Source: Gilliamella sp. wkB178
Lineage (GTDB): Bacteria > Pseudomonadota > Gammaproteobacteria > Enterobacterales > Orbaceae
Assembly (NCBI RefSeq): GCF_001690705.1
Contig: NZ_LZGK01000011.1
Coordinates: forward strand, 124,001 to 188,000
DNA length: 64,000 nucleotides
Direction: 5' to 3'
A model generated the notes under the pieces. That model was given only the letters and a program-made list of their open reading frames with translations. It had not been told where the DNA came from and did not search any database. This document shows, in pieces, positions 38,871-47,643 of this stretch. The translations under genes and the position numbers were made by a program. Each line of letters begins with the position of its first letter. Within the stretch, counting starts at the first letter, position 1.

Positions 38871-39474
38871 ACATTGGATTTACAAAAAAACAGGATTAAA
38901 ACTGCGCAAGAACGTAGATTATAGTGTTCGAAAAAAAACAACAATTTCAGAATTAGCGACAGTTTGGTCTCAAGTTGTTATTGATGATGAGTCTACAGTT
39001 GATGACCATTCATACATTATTAGTGGACTAGTTAAAAATACAAAAATTGGTAAATATTGTTCAATTGCAACAAATGTAACTATCGGCGCAGATAGACATC
39101 CAACGGACTGGTTATCTACACATCATTTTCAATATAATGATACTGATAATTTTAAACCTTTAAAAATTACGACTATCGGTAATGATGTCTGGATTGGCGC
39201 AAATGTAGTAATAATGACTGGTGTAAATATCGGAGACGGCGCAATTATCGGAGCGTCTGCTGTTGTTACGAAAGACGTACCACCTTATGCAATTGTTGTT
39301 GGTATTCCAGCAAAAATGATACGATATCGATTTGATCCAGATATTATAAATAAATTGCTGGAACTAAAATGGTGGGATATAGAACATTATGAGTTAATAA
39401 AAAATAATATTAATTTTAGTAATGTTGAAAAAGCAATTGAACAAATTGAAATGTTAAAAAATAAAGTGGCGTAA
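38848..39474 (+). CDS. CatB-related hexapeptide O-acetyltransferase
   Basis: A 208-aa left-handed beta-helix acetyltransferase of the xenobiotic/CatB-related branch. Hexapeptides from about residue 32; the signature loop IGADRHPTDWLSTHHFQY (near 78-95) includes the catalytic histidine region; then TTIGNDVWIGANVVIMTGVNIGDGAIIGASAVVTKDVPPYAIVVGIPAKMIRYRFD, the usual C-terminal part. Starts at 38848 or 38860 are both possible. It is the second gene of a two-gene cargo unit in the decayed prophage. The acceptor is unknown; O-antigen or capsule is plausible. Confidence 0.75.
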   Translation: MGYDMGFRHWIYKKTGLKLRKNVDYSVRKKTTISELATVWSQVVIDDESTVDDHSYIISGLVKNTKIGKYCSIATNVTIGADRHPTDWLSTHHFQYNDTDNFKPLKITTIGNDVWIGANVVIMTGVNIGDGAIIGASAVVTKDVPPYAIVVGIPAKMIRYRFDPDIINKLLELKWWDIEHYELIKNNINFSNVEKAIEQIEMLKNKVA

Positions 39475-39485
39475 TTGCCACTTTT

Positions 39486-39815
39486 TTACGGCTTTTCAGG
39501 AAATACTGCTTTAATATCTGAGGTATCAACATGAGTTAATAAAATACGGTATATTTTCCATTGTTTTAACTGTGATTCTTCATCTGCTTCTTGCATATCT
39601 AAATCAATGATATCCTGAAGTACCGCTATTTTTTCGTTGGCTTCGTTTATTAGTGAATTTTTCTTTACTTGGTTTTGCGTAATAAGCTGTTAGTCAGTAA
39701 ACTCTATTGGCTCTGGTTCGACTTGCTTTAGTTTTTCTTTTACCTCTTTTAATACCTTACCTTCTTCATTATCTTTTATCGCCATTTCAGCATATTCTTC
39801 GTTTGTATATGTCAT
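39486..39815 (-). pseudogene. Tail fibre assembly protein gene, broken by a nonsense codon
   Basis: A 109-codon relative of the intact gene at 49585, starting MTYTNEEYAEMAIKDNEEG and ending VDTSDIKAVFPEKP. An in-frame TAA stands where the intact copy has a sense codon just before QLITQN, at about codon 43. Otherwise the frame is preserved end to end, so inactivation is recent. Confidence 0.8.
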
Positions 39816-39817
39816 GT

Positions 39818-40814
39818 TAATAACCTCTCACCGTCCAGCGAATTTAATTTATGCCTGGGTTTATGTCCGTGTATGAAAAAAGTACAAATGAATTGAAATC
39901 TGTACTACCGCACGCAAATTTAACCCAGCCCCATGGTCCATCACCAGCATATAAATCAACACTAACTCCATAATTATTTGTTTTCATTGGTTTTAATATG
40001 TTAATTACCGTCCCTTTAATTTTTTGAATTACATCTGTATTCACTGAAATAACGCCAGATTGTTCTATAAACCCGTTCGAGTATACGTTATACCAGCTAT
40101 CGCCATTTCTATATGACTCAACAATATAAATTTGCTCAATCCATGGTCCCCATATTCCACCGTTAAATCCCCCAAGTATAATTTTTTATAAACTGTCTAG
40201 AATTTAAAGTTGTATATATTTGAACACAACCATTGCTACCAACGTATGTTGGTAATACCGTCAATGTTCCAGCCATTTTAATTGGGTAATGTAATTCAGG
40301 TAATGCTTTTTCATCTAAATTTTGTACATATACACCTTTATTCACTGCACCTAAAAAGCTAATATCTGTATTATTGAGGTAACCGAGATAGGGAAATTCT
40401 GAGCCAACTTTTACTGAATTATTAATAGTATCAGTTAAAGCTCGTTGTGATTTTCTCGTTACAACTCGACCGTCCGGTGCTGTTAATGTAATATCACCCG
40501 TTCCAGTTAATATCGATTGCTATCCATTAATTTGTAACTGATAATAATTAAGCATTTCAGATATTCGCAATACTAGAGCCCCATTCATAACTAACTCCGG
40601 TTTTACTAGCTCTGCTATACTGGCTAGCTAACATTAATTGCGTATCAGATTGAACTGATGCTATTTCACAAATTTCTATTGTGTTTGCTGTTTTCAGTAT
40701 CAGCATTTGACCTGTGCAAACCCCGATTAAAGGGTTTGCCCACTTAGTGCCAACACCGATTACTGTATTACTGACCTGCATCAGGTTGACAGAGCCTTCT
40801 TTATTCCAAGACAT
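39818..40814 (-). pseudogene. Tail fibre pseudogene
   Basis: The 5' part (40814-40557) encodes MSWNKEGSVNLMQVSNTVIG and on to WGSSIANI, then shifts frame into an RISEMLNYYQLQING segment ending in TAG. The rest matches the C-terminal half of the intact fibre at 49919 (DISFLGAVNKGVYVQNLDEK, GVISVNTDVIQ, GPWGWVKFACGSTDFN) with at least two more frameshifts and an internal deletion. The N-terminal domain differs from the intact fibre's, so the two fibres were mosaics with a shared distal part. Confidence 0.78.
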
Positions 40815-40841
40815 AAGGTTTCCTCAAAATTTGGACGTAAA

Positions 40842-40862
40842 AAAACCGCTATATGAGCGGCT
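40842..40862 (-). terminator. Short terminator in the prophage remnant
   Basis: On the minus strand CCGC, a 7-nt loop and GCGG are followed by a run of seven T. It lies just upstream of the fibre pseudogene. The rest of 40815-41034 is AT-rich and has no supported gene. Confidence 0.55.
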
Positions 40863-41034
40863 ACAATTATTTATTTTTAGGTTTACCTTGAACGTATTTT
40901 TTCAAATATTTTATATATATTGGTATCAACAATTTGTGACCAATATATAAAAACATTATTATTAAAAGTAAACATATAAATAGAGTCGATGGTTTGGTAA
41001 AATCCAACCCTTTAAATATTATGTTATAGGTTAT

Positions 41035-41402
41035 TTAATCTCCGAAATTAAAGTAGTGAGAGGCATCTAATATTAAAACTGGGTTGTTAGTAACAAAAAA
41101 TGCAGCATCGTGTCTGAATGTTTTTCGATAGTATTTATTTACAGGAGATAGAGCCAGCGTTTACCGCTGTTAGCAAGACCAACATCCCATAATGCCCTTT
41201 CGGTTTGCCACCCTTTAGCGTACCCCCCAACGGTAGTAGGAATAATCATGGGTCTAGCAACATTCGGTATGACATTTAACTCATAAAGTTTAGAGTTTCC
41301 AAAAGAATAAAATTCAGGGGAGACAAGAATGCCACTACTTATGTCATACACGGCATCACCATTACTGTTATAAATGTGCATACCATATTTTGACAATTGC
41401 AA
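41035..41402 (-). pseudogene. Frameshifted short tail/fibre-associated protein
   Basis: The first 87 codons (MQLSKYGMHIYNSNGDAVYD ... NSGKRW) resemble the small tail proteins at 51028 in opening with a KYGMHIYNSNGD pattern (YGAYLLDENGD there). After KRW the frame shifts and continues as LSPVNKYYRKTFRHDAAFF to FNFGD and stop at 41035. This is a disabled member of the same family. Confidence 0.65.
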
Positions 41403-41434
41403 TTCTTTATTACCAAAAATAACAATTTTAGCTT

Positions 41435-41757
41435 TTAATGATCCTGAATAAACATTTCCATTTTTGTTTTGATGTTTGATATAGCTGTTTGTGCATCTTT
41501 TTCGCTATTTCTTAATAGTGCTTTGACTAACGATGGGCTTTTCTTTAAAAGCTGTGTCATTTCATCAGACAGAAAAGTTATACGTGCAGCACTTTCAATA
41601 TCTTGAGCTTTCGTCATATCAATAGCGAGTATAAAAACCTCTTTTTTATCTGTAATTGGATCAATATCGATGTTACGCGCCAATTTTTGTAAGTAATTTC
41701 ATTAGCAAAAATACTAAATGAGAAAAACAATAAAATGGTGATGAATATTCTTTTCAT
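41435..41757 (-). pseudogene. Frameshifted exported protein gene
   Basis: An ATG at 41757 opens a clear signal peptide, MKRIFITILLFFSFSIFA, followed by NEITYKN. The continuing homologous-looking frame, DIDPITDKKEVFILAIDMTKAQDIES, is in another phase, from about 41680 to 41435. The W-x-x-x-x-D-P-x-T-D-K arrangement looks like a small exported protein family found in phage and chromosome. The gene is broken by a single shift. Confidence 0.6.
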
Positions 41758-41877
41758 ACAACTCCTTCTATCTAAGCAATTTACAGATCTTTTAAATAAT
41801 CTATTTTTATTATCTGGGTATAGATAAATAAAAAACCACCCTAATAAAGTTATTTTAAAACAACTGACTTTCGCCAG

Positions 41878-42494
41878 TTATTTTACTTTATTTATTAATT
41901 TCAACGCTTCGCTTTCCATGATTTGCAGGTCGTTAAAAATACGCTCATTTTCGGCGATATTATTAACTTTCATCACCCACGAAAGGCAATTATAATCAAG
42001 CCCTGTAACGCCACTCATACTCGTGTGCCACTGTGTAGACATAGCTCTAAATAACCTAAAAACATCTAAATTATCTTGCCATATTTCTACATACTCATCT
42101 TCGTAATCAGCTTCGGTTAAGCCAAATGCCGCCAAATCATCTTTTGACGGCTCTGGAGTATATAGAGCAATGACAAGTTCAATTAGTTTTTTTCGCGTTG
42201 CCCTAACATTTCTTTGTAATATGTAGTAGTAATAGCTTGAATTGCCGCTGGATAGTTATTTAATAAGATTTGCATATTGTCTTTATTAAATTCTTCGTCC
42301 AAACTCCAGCCTGATACTAGTTTCATTGCAAAATCAGTGATTGGTTTATCTTTTAGCTCACTTTCAAGCTCAATGAGTTCATTTCTGATGTAATGCTTAA
42401 AAGTAATCTCAATCTCTCCATCCTCTTGCCCTGGGCGAGAAATTAAAACTTTACATTTAAAAGTTGGGTCTACTACTAATTTAAATTTTGCCAT
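41878..42494 (-). CDS. Tail assembly chaperone G and frameshifted GT-type fusion (prophage remnant)
   Basis: The zero-frame product (42494-42183, 103 aa, MAKFKLVVDPTFKCKVLISR ... GQREKN) resembles phage tail assembly chaperones. At its end the minus strand reads CGC GAA AAA AAC TAA; a -1 slip on A AAA AAC (42192-42186) continues as LIELVIALYTPEPSKDD into the downstream frame (AAFGLTEADYEDEYVEIWQDN, ending at 41878), giving a 205-aa fusion. The second part contains the DUF1799-like segment and has no ATG of its own. This is the lambda G/GT arrangement, still intact in an otherwise decayed prophage. Confidence 0.72.
42186..42192 (-). promoter_or_regulatory. Probable -1 frameshift site in remnant chaperone gene
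   Basis: Heptamer A AAA AAC in phase with the zero frame, one codon before its stop. The -1 frame is open for 102 further codons. Confidence 0.65.
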
Positions 42495-42505
42495 TGTGTT
42501 AATCC

Positions 42506-42624
42506 TTATTTATCTTTATAGAATGTGATAGCTGGTGATTCAACAGTTGCACTGATTTTTACTGTTTCAACTTCATTGATAGTTGTTACTGGGGATGGGT
42601 CAAATGATATGCGGATAAGTGAGG
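42506..42624 (-). pseudogene. C-terminal fragment of a tail tube protein
   Basis: The only remaining part reads ISFDPSPVTTINEVETVKIS then ATVESPAITFYKDK and a stop, which matches the end of siphophage major tail proteins. It stops at the junction with the inverted rep fragment. It lies directly upstream of the chaperone gene, the normal order in siphophage tail operons. Confidence 0.6.
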
Positions 42625-42626
42625 GT

Positions 42627-42741
42627 TAATATTGAAGAAGAACGCCGCCTAGCTTACGTTGGCATTACTCGCGCACAATGTGAATTAACCTTCTCATTTA
42701 GTCGCCAACGTAAACAATTTGGTAAAACCGTTCATGCGGAA
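42627..42741 (+). pseudogene. 115-bp inverted fragment of rep
   Basis: It encodes [17 protein letters not shown] and on to KTVHAE on the plus strand, whereas rep itself (43464-43578) is on the minus strand. The two differ at 6 of 115 positions, four of them synonymous third-position changes, so this looks like a piece of a slightly different rep allele rather than a randomly decayed copy. Confidence 0.9.
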
Positions 42742-42761
42742 TCCCTCTTTTTACTATGTAA

Positions 42762-42914
42762 GAGTTAAACGGTTGTAAAACGTTAGAAATGGTGAAAAAG
42801 TATGCTCATTTAAATGCTGACCATTTGAGCAAATATTCAAACGTGGACACAATTTGGTCACAAAAAGGAGATAAAGATAATCTATACTTAGACTTTTCGT
42901 TTGTAACTCATTGA
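42762..42914 (+). pseudogene. C-terminal remnant of a tyrosine integrase
   Basis: A 50-codon open piece reading [20 protein letters not shown] then HLSKYSNVDTIW and ending at TGA. K-Y-A-H-L and the tyrosine region match the end of tRNA-targeting phage integrases, including the catalytic tyrosine in VKKYAHL. A TAA stands just before it, and the catalytic R/H-x-x-R part is missing. It ends 16 bp from the 3' end of tRNA-Arg. Confidence 0.75.
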
Positions 42915-42930
42915 TTATCTTATGCTTTCA

Positions 42931-43007
42931 TGGCGTCCCCTACAGGATTCGAACCTGTGACCTACGGCTTAGAAGGCCGTTGCTCTATCCAGCTGAGCTA
43001 AGGAGAC
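42931..43007 (-). tRNA. argU: tRNA-Arg (UCU)
   Basis: A 77-nt cloverleaf on the minus strand. Acceptor arms GTCTCCT/AGGGGAC pair with one G-T, D-arm AGCTCAGCTGGATAGAGC, anticodon loop CTTCTAA (anticodon TCT), T-arm GGTTCGAATCC, discriminator G and an encoded CCA. It corresponds to E. coli argU, a known prophage attachment site. Its 3' end faces the integrase remnant. Confidence 0.95.
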
Positions 43008-43192
43008 AAAGATGTGCTTTGATGGTAGACGCTGAGTATTATATAAAGCTATTTCGATCCGTCAATGATTTTTAATGGTTTAGCTGCTTAGATTAACAAA
43101 ATATCATCAATTTATACTTTTTGGAGTTATGCACTGTACATATAGTATCTGCGGTAATAATATAGCTTATCTTTACTTAAAATAATGCCAGT

Positions 43193-43234
43193 TTTTATAC
43201 TCAAACGTATAGTTCTCAGGAAACATCTTGACAA
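43193..43234 (-). repeat. 42-bp intergenic repeat, copy 4
   Basis: On the minus strand it begins with the invariant 20 bp, then AACTATACGTTTGAGTATAAAA. It lies 89 bp downstream of rep and in the same orientation. The rest of the 43008-43322 gap shows no gene. Confidence 0.85.
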
Positions 43235-43322
43235 GAGTTATTACTATTTATCTTGTTACTTTATCTAGTCCAAAAATAATTAATTATTGATCACCAATCT
43301 CATTACCCTATTTTTTAACAAT

Positions 43323-45338
43323 CTATTTAGCATTAGCAATTTGCGCTTTGAGCATAGCTATCCGGCTTTGGCCTTGTTGCATTTTCTTCTCGGGTGATAG
43401 TTCGTTGCGTTGGTCTTGCCAAGTTAAATCATCTTGAGGCAGTTCTAATAAAAAACGGCTAGGTTCCGCATGAACGGTTTCACCAAATTGTTTGCGTTGA
43501 CGACTAAATGAAAAGGTCAATTCACGTTGTGCGCGAGTAATGCCAACGTAAGCTAGGCGGCGTTCTTCTTCAATATTATCTTCATCAATACTGGTTTGGT
43601 GCGGTAATAATCCTTCCGACATACCAATTAAATACACATAAGGGAATTCAAGTCCTTTGGAAGCATGCAGTGTCATTAACTGTACCTGATCGAGTTCTTC
43701 TTCGGACTCATTGCGTTCTAACATATCGCGCAAGGTGAATCTAGCTACTGCTTGTTCTAAAGTCATTGCTTCATCAAGTTCATCACCTTGTAGCATATCA
43801 TTAAGCCAGCTGACTAACTGTTCAACATTACGCATCCGCATTTGCCCGGCAGTTGGCGATGGCGAAGTTTCATAAATCCAACTTTCGTAATGAATACCGT
43901 GCAATAACTCATGAATTGCCTCCATTGGTTCACTATGGGATTTTTGAATTAGTGAATCAAACCAATGGATAAATAACTGTAACGCTTCCATCCGCTTGCC
44001 TGATAACTGTTCAGTTAACCCCATGTCGTGGCTAGCATGATATAAACTAACACCTCGTTGATTGGCCCATTCTCCCAATTTTTGTATAGTAACCGGGCCA
44101 ATTTCACGTTTTGGCGTGTTTATAATGCGAATAAAGGCATTATCATCATCCGGGTTAGTTAATAACCGTAAATAAGCCATTAAATCTTTAATTTCGGTGC
44201 GTGAAAAAAATGAGGTTCCACCTGAAATTCGATACGGAATGCGATACTGCATTAGCATTTTTTCGATTAAACGTGATTGGTGATTACCGCGATATAAAAT
44301 GGCATATTGGCCATATTGGCTGTTATTCGCAAAGCGATGACCAATTAAATCATTGACGACTTTTTCGGCTTCCTGATCTTCATTATCCGCGGTTATTACT
44401 TTGATTACTTCACCATAGCCTAATTCAGAAAACAATTTTTTTTCAAAAATATGTGGATTATTTTCAATTAAAATATTGGCGACTTTTAAAATTCGCCCGG
44501 AGGATCGGTAATTTTGTTCTAGCTTAATTACTTCTAACTTCGGGAAGTCTTGTTTAAGCAATACCAAATTTTGCGGCCGCGCACCTCGCCAAGAATAGAT
44601 GGACTGATCATCATCACCAACGACAGTGAATTTAGCGCGACTACCCACTAGTAATTTTATAAATTCATATTGACTGGTATTGGTGTCTTGATATTCATCT
44701 ACCAATAAATAACGCACTCGATTCTGCCATTTTTCCCTTACTTCTTGGTTAGTTTTTAATAACAGCGTCGGCAACAAAATAAGATCATCAAAATCCAAAA
44801 TACTGCAGGCTTTTAATTGTTTTTCATATAATTGGTAACAATGAGCGAATAATTTATCTTTATTGGTTTGCGCCCTAGCCATGGCAATAGTGGCATCTAT
44901 AATATCGTTTTTCCAATTCGAAATGGTGGCTCGTAATTGATTAATTAGGTCTTTATCACCATCTAACCATTGTTGAGTGAGCTCTTTGAGTAAAGCAAAT
45001 TGGTCATGATCGTCAAATAACGAAAAATTAGCTTTAATGCCAAGGTGTTTATATTCACGGCGAACAATATCCAACCCTAGAGTATGGAAAGTTGAGATTT
45101 TTAGCCCTCTGGTCTCTGGTTTGGTGAGTGATTGGGCTATTCGTTCTTTCATTTCGCGCGCGGCTTTATTGGTAAAAGTAACCGCCACAATATGCCGGGG
45201 TAAATACTCTTTTACCCTTATTAGATAAGCAATTTTATTAATGATTACCCGAGTTTTGCCAGAACCGGCTCCAGCTAAAACTAAGCACGGACCAGAAACA
45301 TACTCGACAGCTTGTTGTTGGCTAGAATTTAGACGCAC
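43323..45338 (-). CDS. rep: ATP-dependent DNA helicase Rep
   Basis: A 671-aa superfamily 1 3'-5' helicase (E. coli 673 aa). Motifs in order: Q-motif [11 protein letters not shown], Walker [82 protein letters not shown] and [19 protein letters not shown]. It clears protein roadblocks ahead of replication forks and works with PriC in restart. The final 40 residues are the polymerase/DnaB-interacting tail. A diverged fragment of this gene lies inverted at 42627. Confidence 0.97.
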   Translation of the reverse strand: MRLNSSQQQAVEYVSGPCLVLAGAGSGKTRVIINKIAYLIRVKEYLPRHIVAVTFTNKAAREMKERIAQSLTKPETRGLKISTFHTLGLDIVRREYKHLGIKANFSLFDDHDQFALLKELTQQWLDGDKDLINQLRATISNWKNDIIDATIAMARAQTNKDKLFAHCYQLYEKQLKACSILDFDDLILLPTLLLKTNQEVREKWQNRVRYLLVDEYQDTNTSQYEFIKLLVGSRAKFTVVGDDDQSIYSWRGARPQNLVLLKQDFPKLEVIKLEQNYRSSGRILKVANILIENNPHIFEKKLFSELGYGEVIKVITADNEDQEAEKVVNDLIGHRFANNSQYGQYAILYRGNHQSRLIEKMLMQYRIPYRISGGTSFFSRTEIKDLMAYLRLLTNPDDDNAFIRIINTPKREIGPVTIQKLGEWANQRGVSLYHASHDMGLTEQLSGKRMEALQLFIHWFDSLIQKSHSEPMEAIHELLHGIHYESWIYETSPSPTAGQMRMRNVEQLVSWLNDMLQGDELDEAMTLEQAVARFTLRDMLERNESEEELDQVQLMTLHASKGLEFPYVYLIGMSEGLLPHQTSIDEDNIEEERRLAYVGITRAQRELTFSFSRQRKQFGETVHAEPSRFLLELPQDDLTWQDQRNELSPEKKMQQGQSRIAMLKAQIANAK

Positions 45339-45443
45339 AGAATAAAGACCATTAGGAAAATTGTTGGTTAGTATATACCGATTAGCTACTGAGGCGCAAT
45401 TATGGCAACCGATTAACTACATCGGTTGTTGGCTGCCAAAGTA

Positions 45444-46406
45444 TTAGTTGATAAACGTCAAAGCGTGTTCAACCACCTCGACTCCTGCCCCTTGTTTATG
45501 AGCATTTTCGCTTAAATAACGGCGCCATTGCTTGGCACCTTTACGCCCATTAAATATACCCAAAGTATGGCGCATAATGTGATTAAGTTGCGCACCTTGA
45601 GTCAGCTGCTGTTCAATATAAGGGTACAGCGCTTTAATGGCTGAGATCGGATCGATCGCTGGCTTAGCCAAATCAAAGATTTGCGAATCAATCTGCGTAA
45701 GTAACATCGGATTTTGATATGCTTCGCGCCCCACCATTACGCCATCAACATATTGTAAATGCTGCTTAATTTCAGCAATGGTTTTAATGCCGCCATTAAT
45801 GGCAATAGTTAAATGCGGGTAATCTTGTTTAAGTTGATAAACGCGTTCATAGTCTAGTGGTGGCACTTCCCTATTTTCCTTGGGACTCAGCCCTGAAAGC
45901 CATGCTTTGCGTGCATGCACAATAAAAGTGTTAGTAACCGGCATGATTGTTTCAATAAATTGGCACAAAAAGGCATAACTATCTTGGTCATCAATACCAA
46001 TGCGAGTCTTAACTGTAACCGGAATATCAACTTGCTCTTGCATGGCTGCCACACATTTAGCCACAAGATCAGCATTTGCCATTAAACAAGCACCGAACAT
46101 CCCATTTTGTACCCGATCTGATGGACAACCAACGTTCAAGTTTATTTCATCATAGCCGCGTTCTTGCGCCAATTTTGCACACTGAGCTAGCGCTTTGGGA
46201 TCACTACCACCTAATTGCAAACTAAGCGGATGTTCTTCGGAATTAAAAGCTAAATAATCACCCTCACCAAACAAAATCGCTCCGGTAGTCACCATTTCAG
46301 TATAGAGTAAAGTTTGTTTAGTTAATAGACGATGAAAATAACGACAATGCCTGTCAGTCCAATCAAGCATAGGAGCTATAGAAAATTTATTTAAGGTTGA
46401 ATTCAT
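45444..46406 (-). CDS. dusA: tRNA-dihydrouridine synthase A
   Basis: A 320-aa FMN enzyme reducing uridine 20/20a in tRNAs. It has the N-terminal [33 protein letters not shown], active-site cysteine in [22 protein letters not shown]-phosphate contact INGGIKT and [11 protein letters not shown]. It is complete, so the adjacent prophage insertion left or rebuilt an intact reading frame. The 5' end of dusA is an established attachment site for a large family of integrating elements. Confidence 0.96.
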   Translation of the reverse strand: MNSTLNKFSIAPMLDWTDRHCRYFHRLLTKQTLLYTEMVTTGAILFGEGDYLAFNSEEHPLSLQLGGSDPKALAQCAKLAQERGYDEINLNVGCPSDRVQNGMFGACLMANADLVAKCVAAMQEQVDIPVTVKTRIGIDDQDSYAFLCQFIETIMPVTNTFIVHARKAWLSGLSPKENREVPPLDYERVYQLKQDYPHLTIAINGGIKTIAEIKQHLQYVDGVMVGREAYQNPMLLTQIDSQIFDLAKPAIDPISAIKALYPYIEQQLTQGAQLNHIMRHTLGIFNGRKGAKQWRRYLSENAHKQGAGVEVVEHALTFIN

Positions 46407-46497
46407 TGATATACCAGTGTTTAAGGCTGTTTTTATCGATTATATTAAAATATTATTTTTGCTTATTTTATCATATTTTGTTATATTTTTTTACTGT

Positions 46498-46521
46498 CAG
46501 GATCCCATACAGGATCCCATA
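46498..46521. repeat. Two tandem 12-bp repeats next to the integrase
   Basis: CAGGATCCCATA occurs twice in direct tandem, 92-115 bp upstream of the dusA start and 33 bp before the integrase start. This place fits arm-type integrase or recombination-directionality-factor sites at an attachment junction. Confidence 0.6.
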
Positions 46522-46554
46522 GCGATAGGACAAAAATAATTAAGGTTTGAAATT

Positions 46555-47643
46555 ATGGCCCATTATATCATAGAAAAAAGAGTTCGTGCGGATGGAACTC
46601 CGCGATATCGCTGTACCGTTGTAATTAAAGAAAAAACTAAGATTATTTATCGTGAGTCAAAAACCTTCAGCAAACAGCAAATAGCAAAAACATGGGGTAA
46701 CAACCAGGTATCTAAAATAGAGCAATTTGGGATCCCACAAAAAAACGACATAACAAAATTAACTCTTGGGAACCTGTTATCTAAATATCTTTCAGATCCA
46801 AGTCTCGGAGAAAAAGCTGGTCGAACTAAACGGTATGTAATTCAAATGCTAATTGAAAGTGATATAGCAAATATTAAATTATCCGAACTAAAAACCCATC
46901 ACATTATAGAACATTGCAGAGGTAGAGTAGCAGCAGGAACACTACCAGCAACGGTCAGTCATGATGTTAGTTATATTAGATCTGTGCTTGAAGCCGCTCG
47001 CCCTGTCTATGGAATTAATATTGATGATACAGTTATAAAAGATGCCAGGCCTTTATTAATTCAAATGAACTTAATTGGTAAAAGCCAACGTAGGACTAGA
47101 CGCCCTATGAATAATGAATTAGATTTATTAATTGAGAAACTAAAAGAAAGGCAATCTCATAAATATTCAAACATTCCATTTGTCGATATTTTAAATTTCT
47201 CAATATTATCTTGTATGCGTATTAGTGAGATATGCTCATTAAGATGGGAAGATGTAGATTACACACAAAAAGCAATACTCGTCAGAAATAGAAAAGATCC
47301 ACGGAAGAAAATAGGCAATCACATGCTGGTACCATTACTCGGTAATGCATGGAAAATTCTACAGTCACAACCTAAAAACAACGAATTAATATTCCCATAT
47401 AATTCCAAATCAGTTACTGCAGGTTTCCAACGTGTTAGAAATAGTTTAGGTATAGCTGATCTACGTTATCACGATTTGAGACGTGAAGGTGCTAGTCGAT
47501 TACTCGAACAAGGTTTTTCAATTGAGGAAGTAGCCCAAGTTACAGGCCATAGAAATTTGCAAACACTGTGGAATATTTATATTAGTTTATTCCCAAATTC
47601 ATTACATGATAAATTTGATAAAATAAATGGTCAAGATAAGTAA
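46555..47643 (+). CDS. int: Tyrosine-type integrase, dusA-associated prophage
   Basis: A 362-aa tyrosine recombinase. The N-terminal arm-binding segment has VRADGTPRYRCTVV; a SAM-like core-binding domain lies at about 65-170, and the catalytic domain beyond. Catalytic residues visible: R in SCMRISEICSLRWED (near 222), K in RNRKDPRKK, HDLRREGASR (H-x-x-R), GHRN histidine and Y in TLWNIYISLF (near 341). It is divergent from dusA, 148 bp from its start, and so is well placed to have used the dusA 5' end as attachment site. Confidence 0.92.
   Translation: MAHYIIEKRVRADGTPRYRCTVVIKEKTKIIYRESKTFSKQQIAKTWGNNQVSKIEQFGIPQKNDITKLTLGNLLSKYLSDPSLGEKAGRTKRYVIQMLIESDIANIKLSELKTHHIIEHCRGRVAAGTLPATVSHDVSYIRSVLEAARPVYGINIDDTVIKDARPLLIQMNLIGKSQRRTRRPMNNELDLLIEKLKERQSHKYSNIPFVDILNFSILSCMRISEICSLRWEDVDYTQKAILVRNRKDPRKKIGNHMLVPLLGNAWKILQSQPKNNELIFPYNSKSVTAGFQRVRNSLGIADLRYHDLRREGASRLLEQGFSIEEVAQVTGHRNLQTLWNIYISLFPNSLHDKFDKINGQDK

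Noticed and set aside
37806-39480. Duplicate of the tRNA-Arg 3' end as attachment site of the remnant
   Set aside because: No copy of the GGTTCGAATCCTGTAGGGG segment was found near tRNA-Val, so the far boundary could not be defined.
41435-41683. Intact 82-aa gene starting at TTG 41683
   Set aside because: A signal-peptide start at 41757 in another phase fits better, with a single frameshift, so it is listed as a pseudogene.
41878-42135. Separate gene starting at TTG 42135
   Set aside because: No ribosome site is present; the frame joins upstream through the A AAA AAC slip, so it is treated as the C-terminal part of a frameshift fusion.
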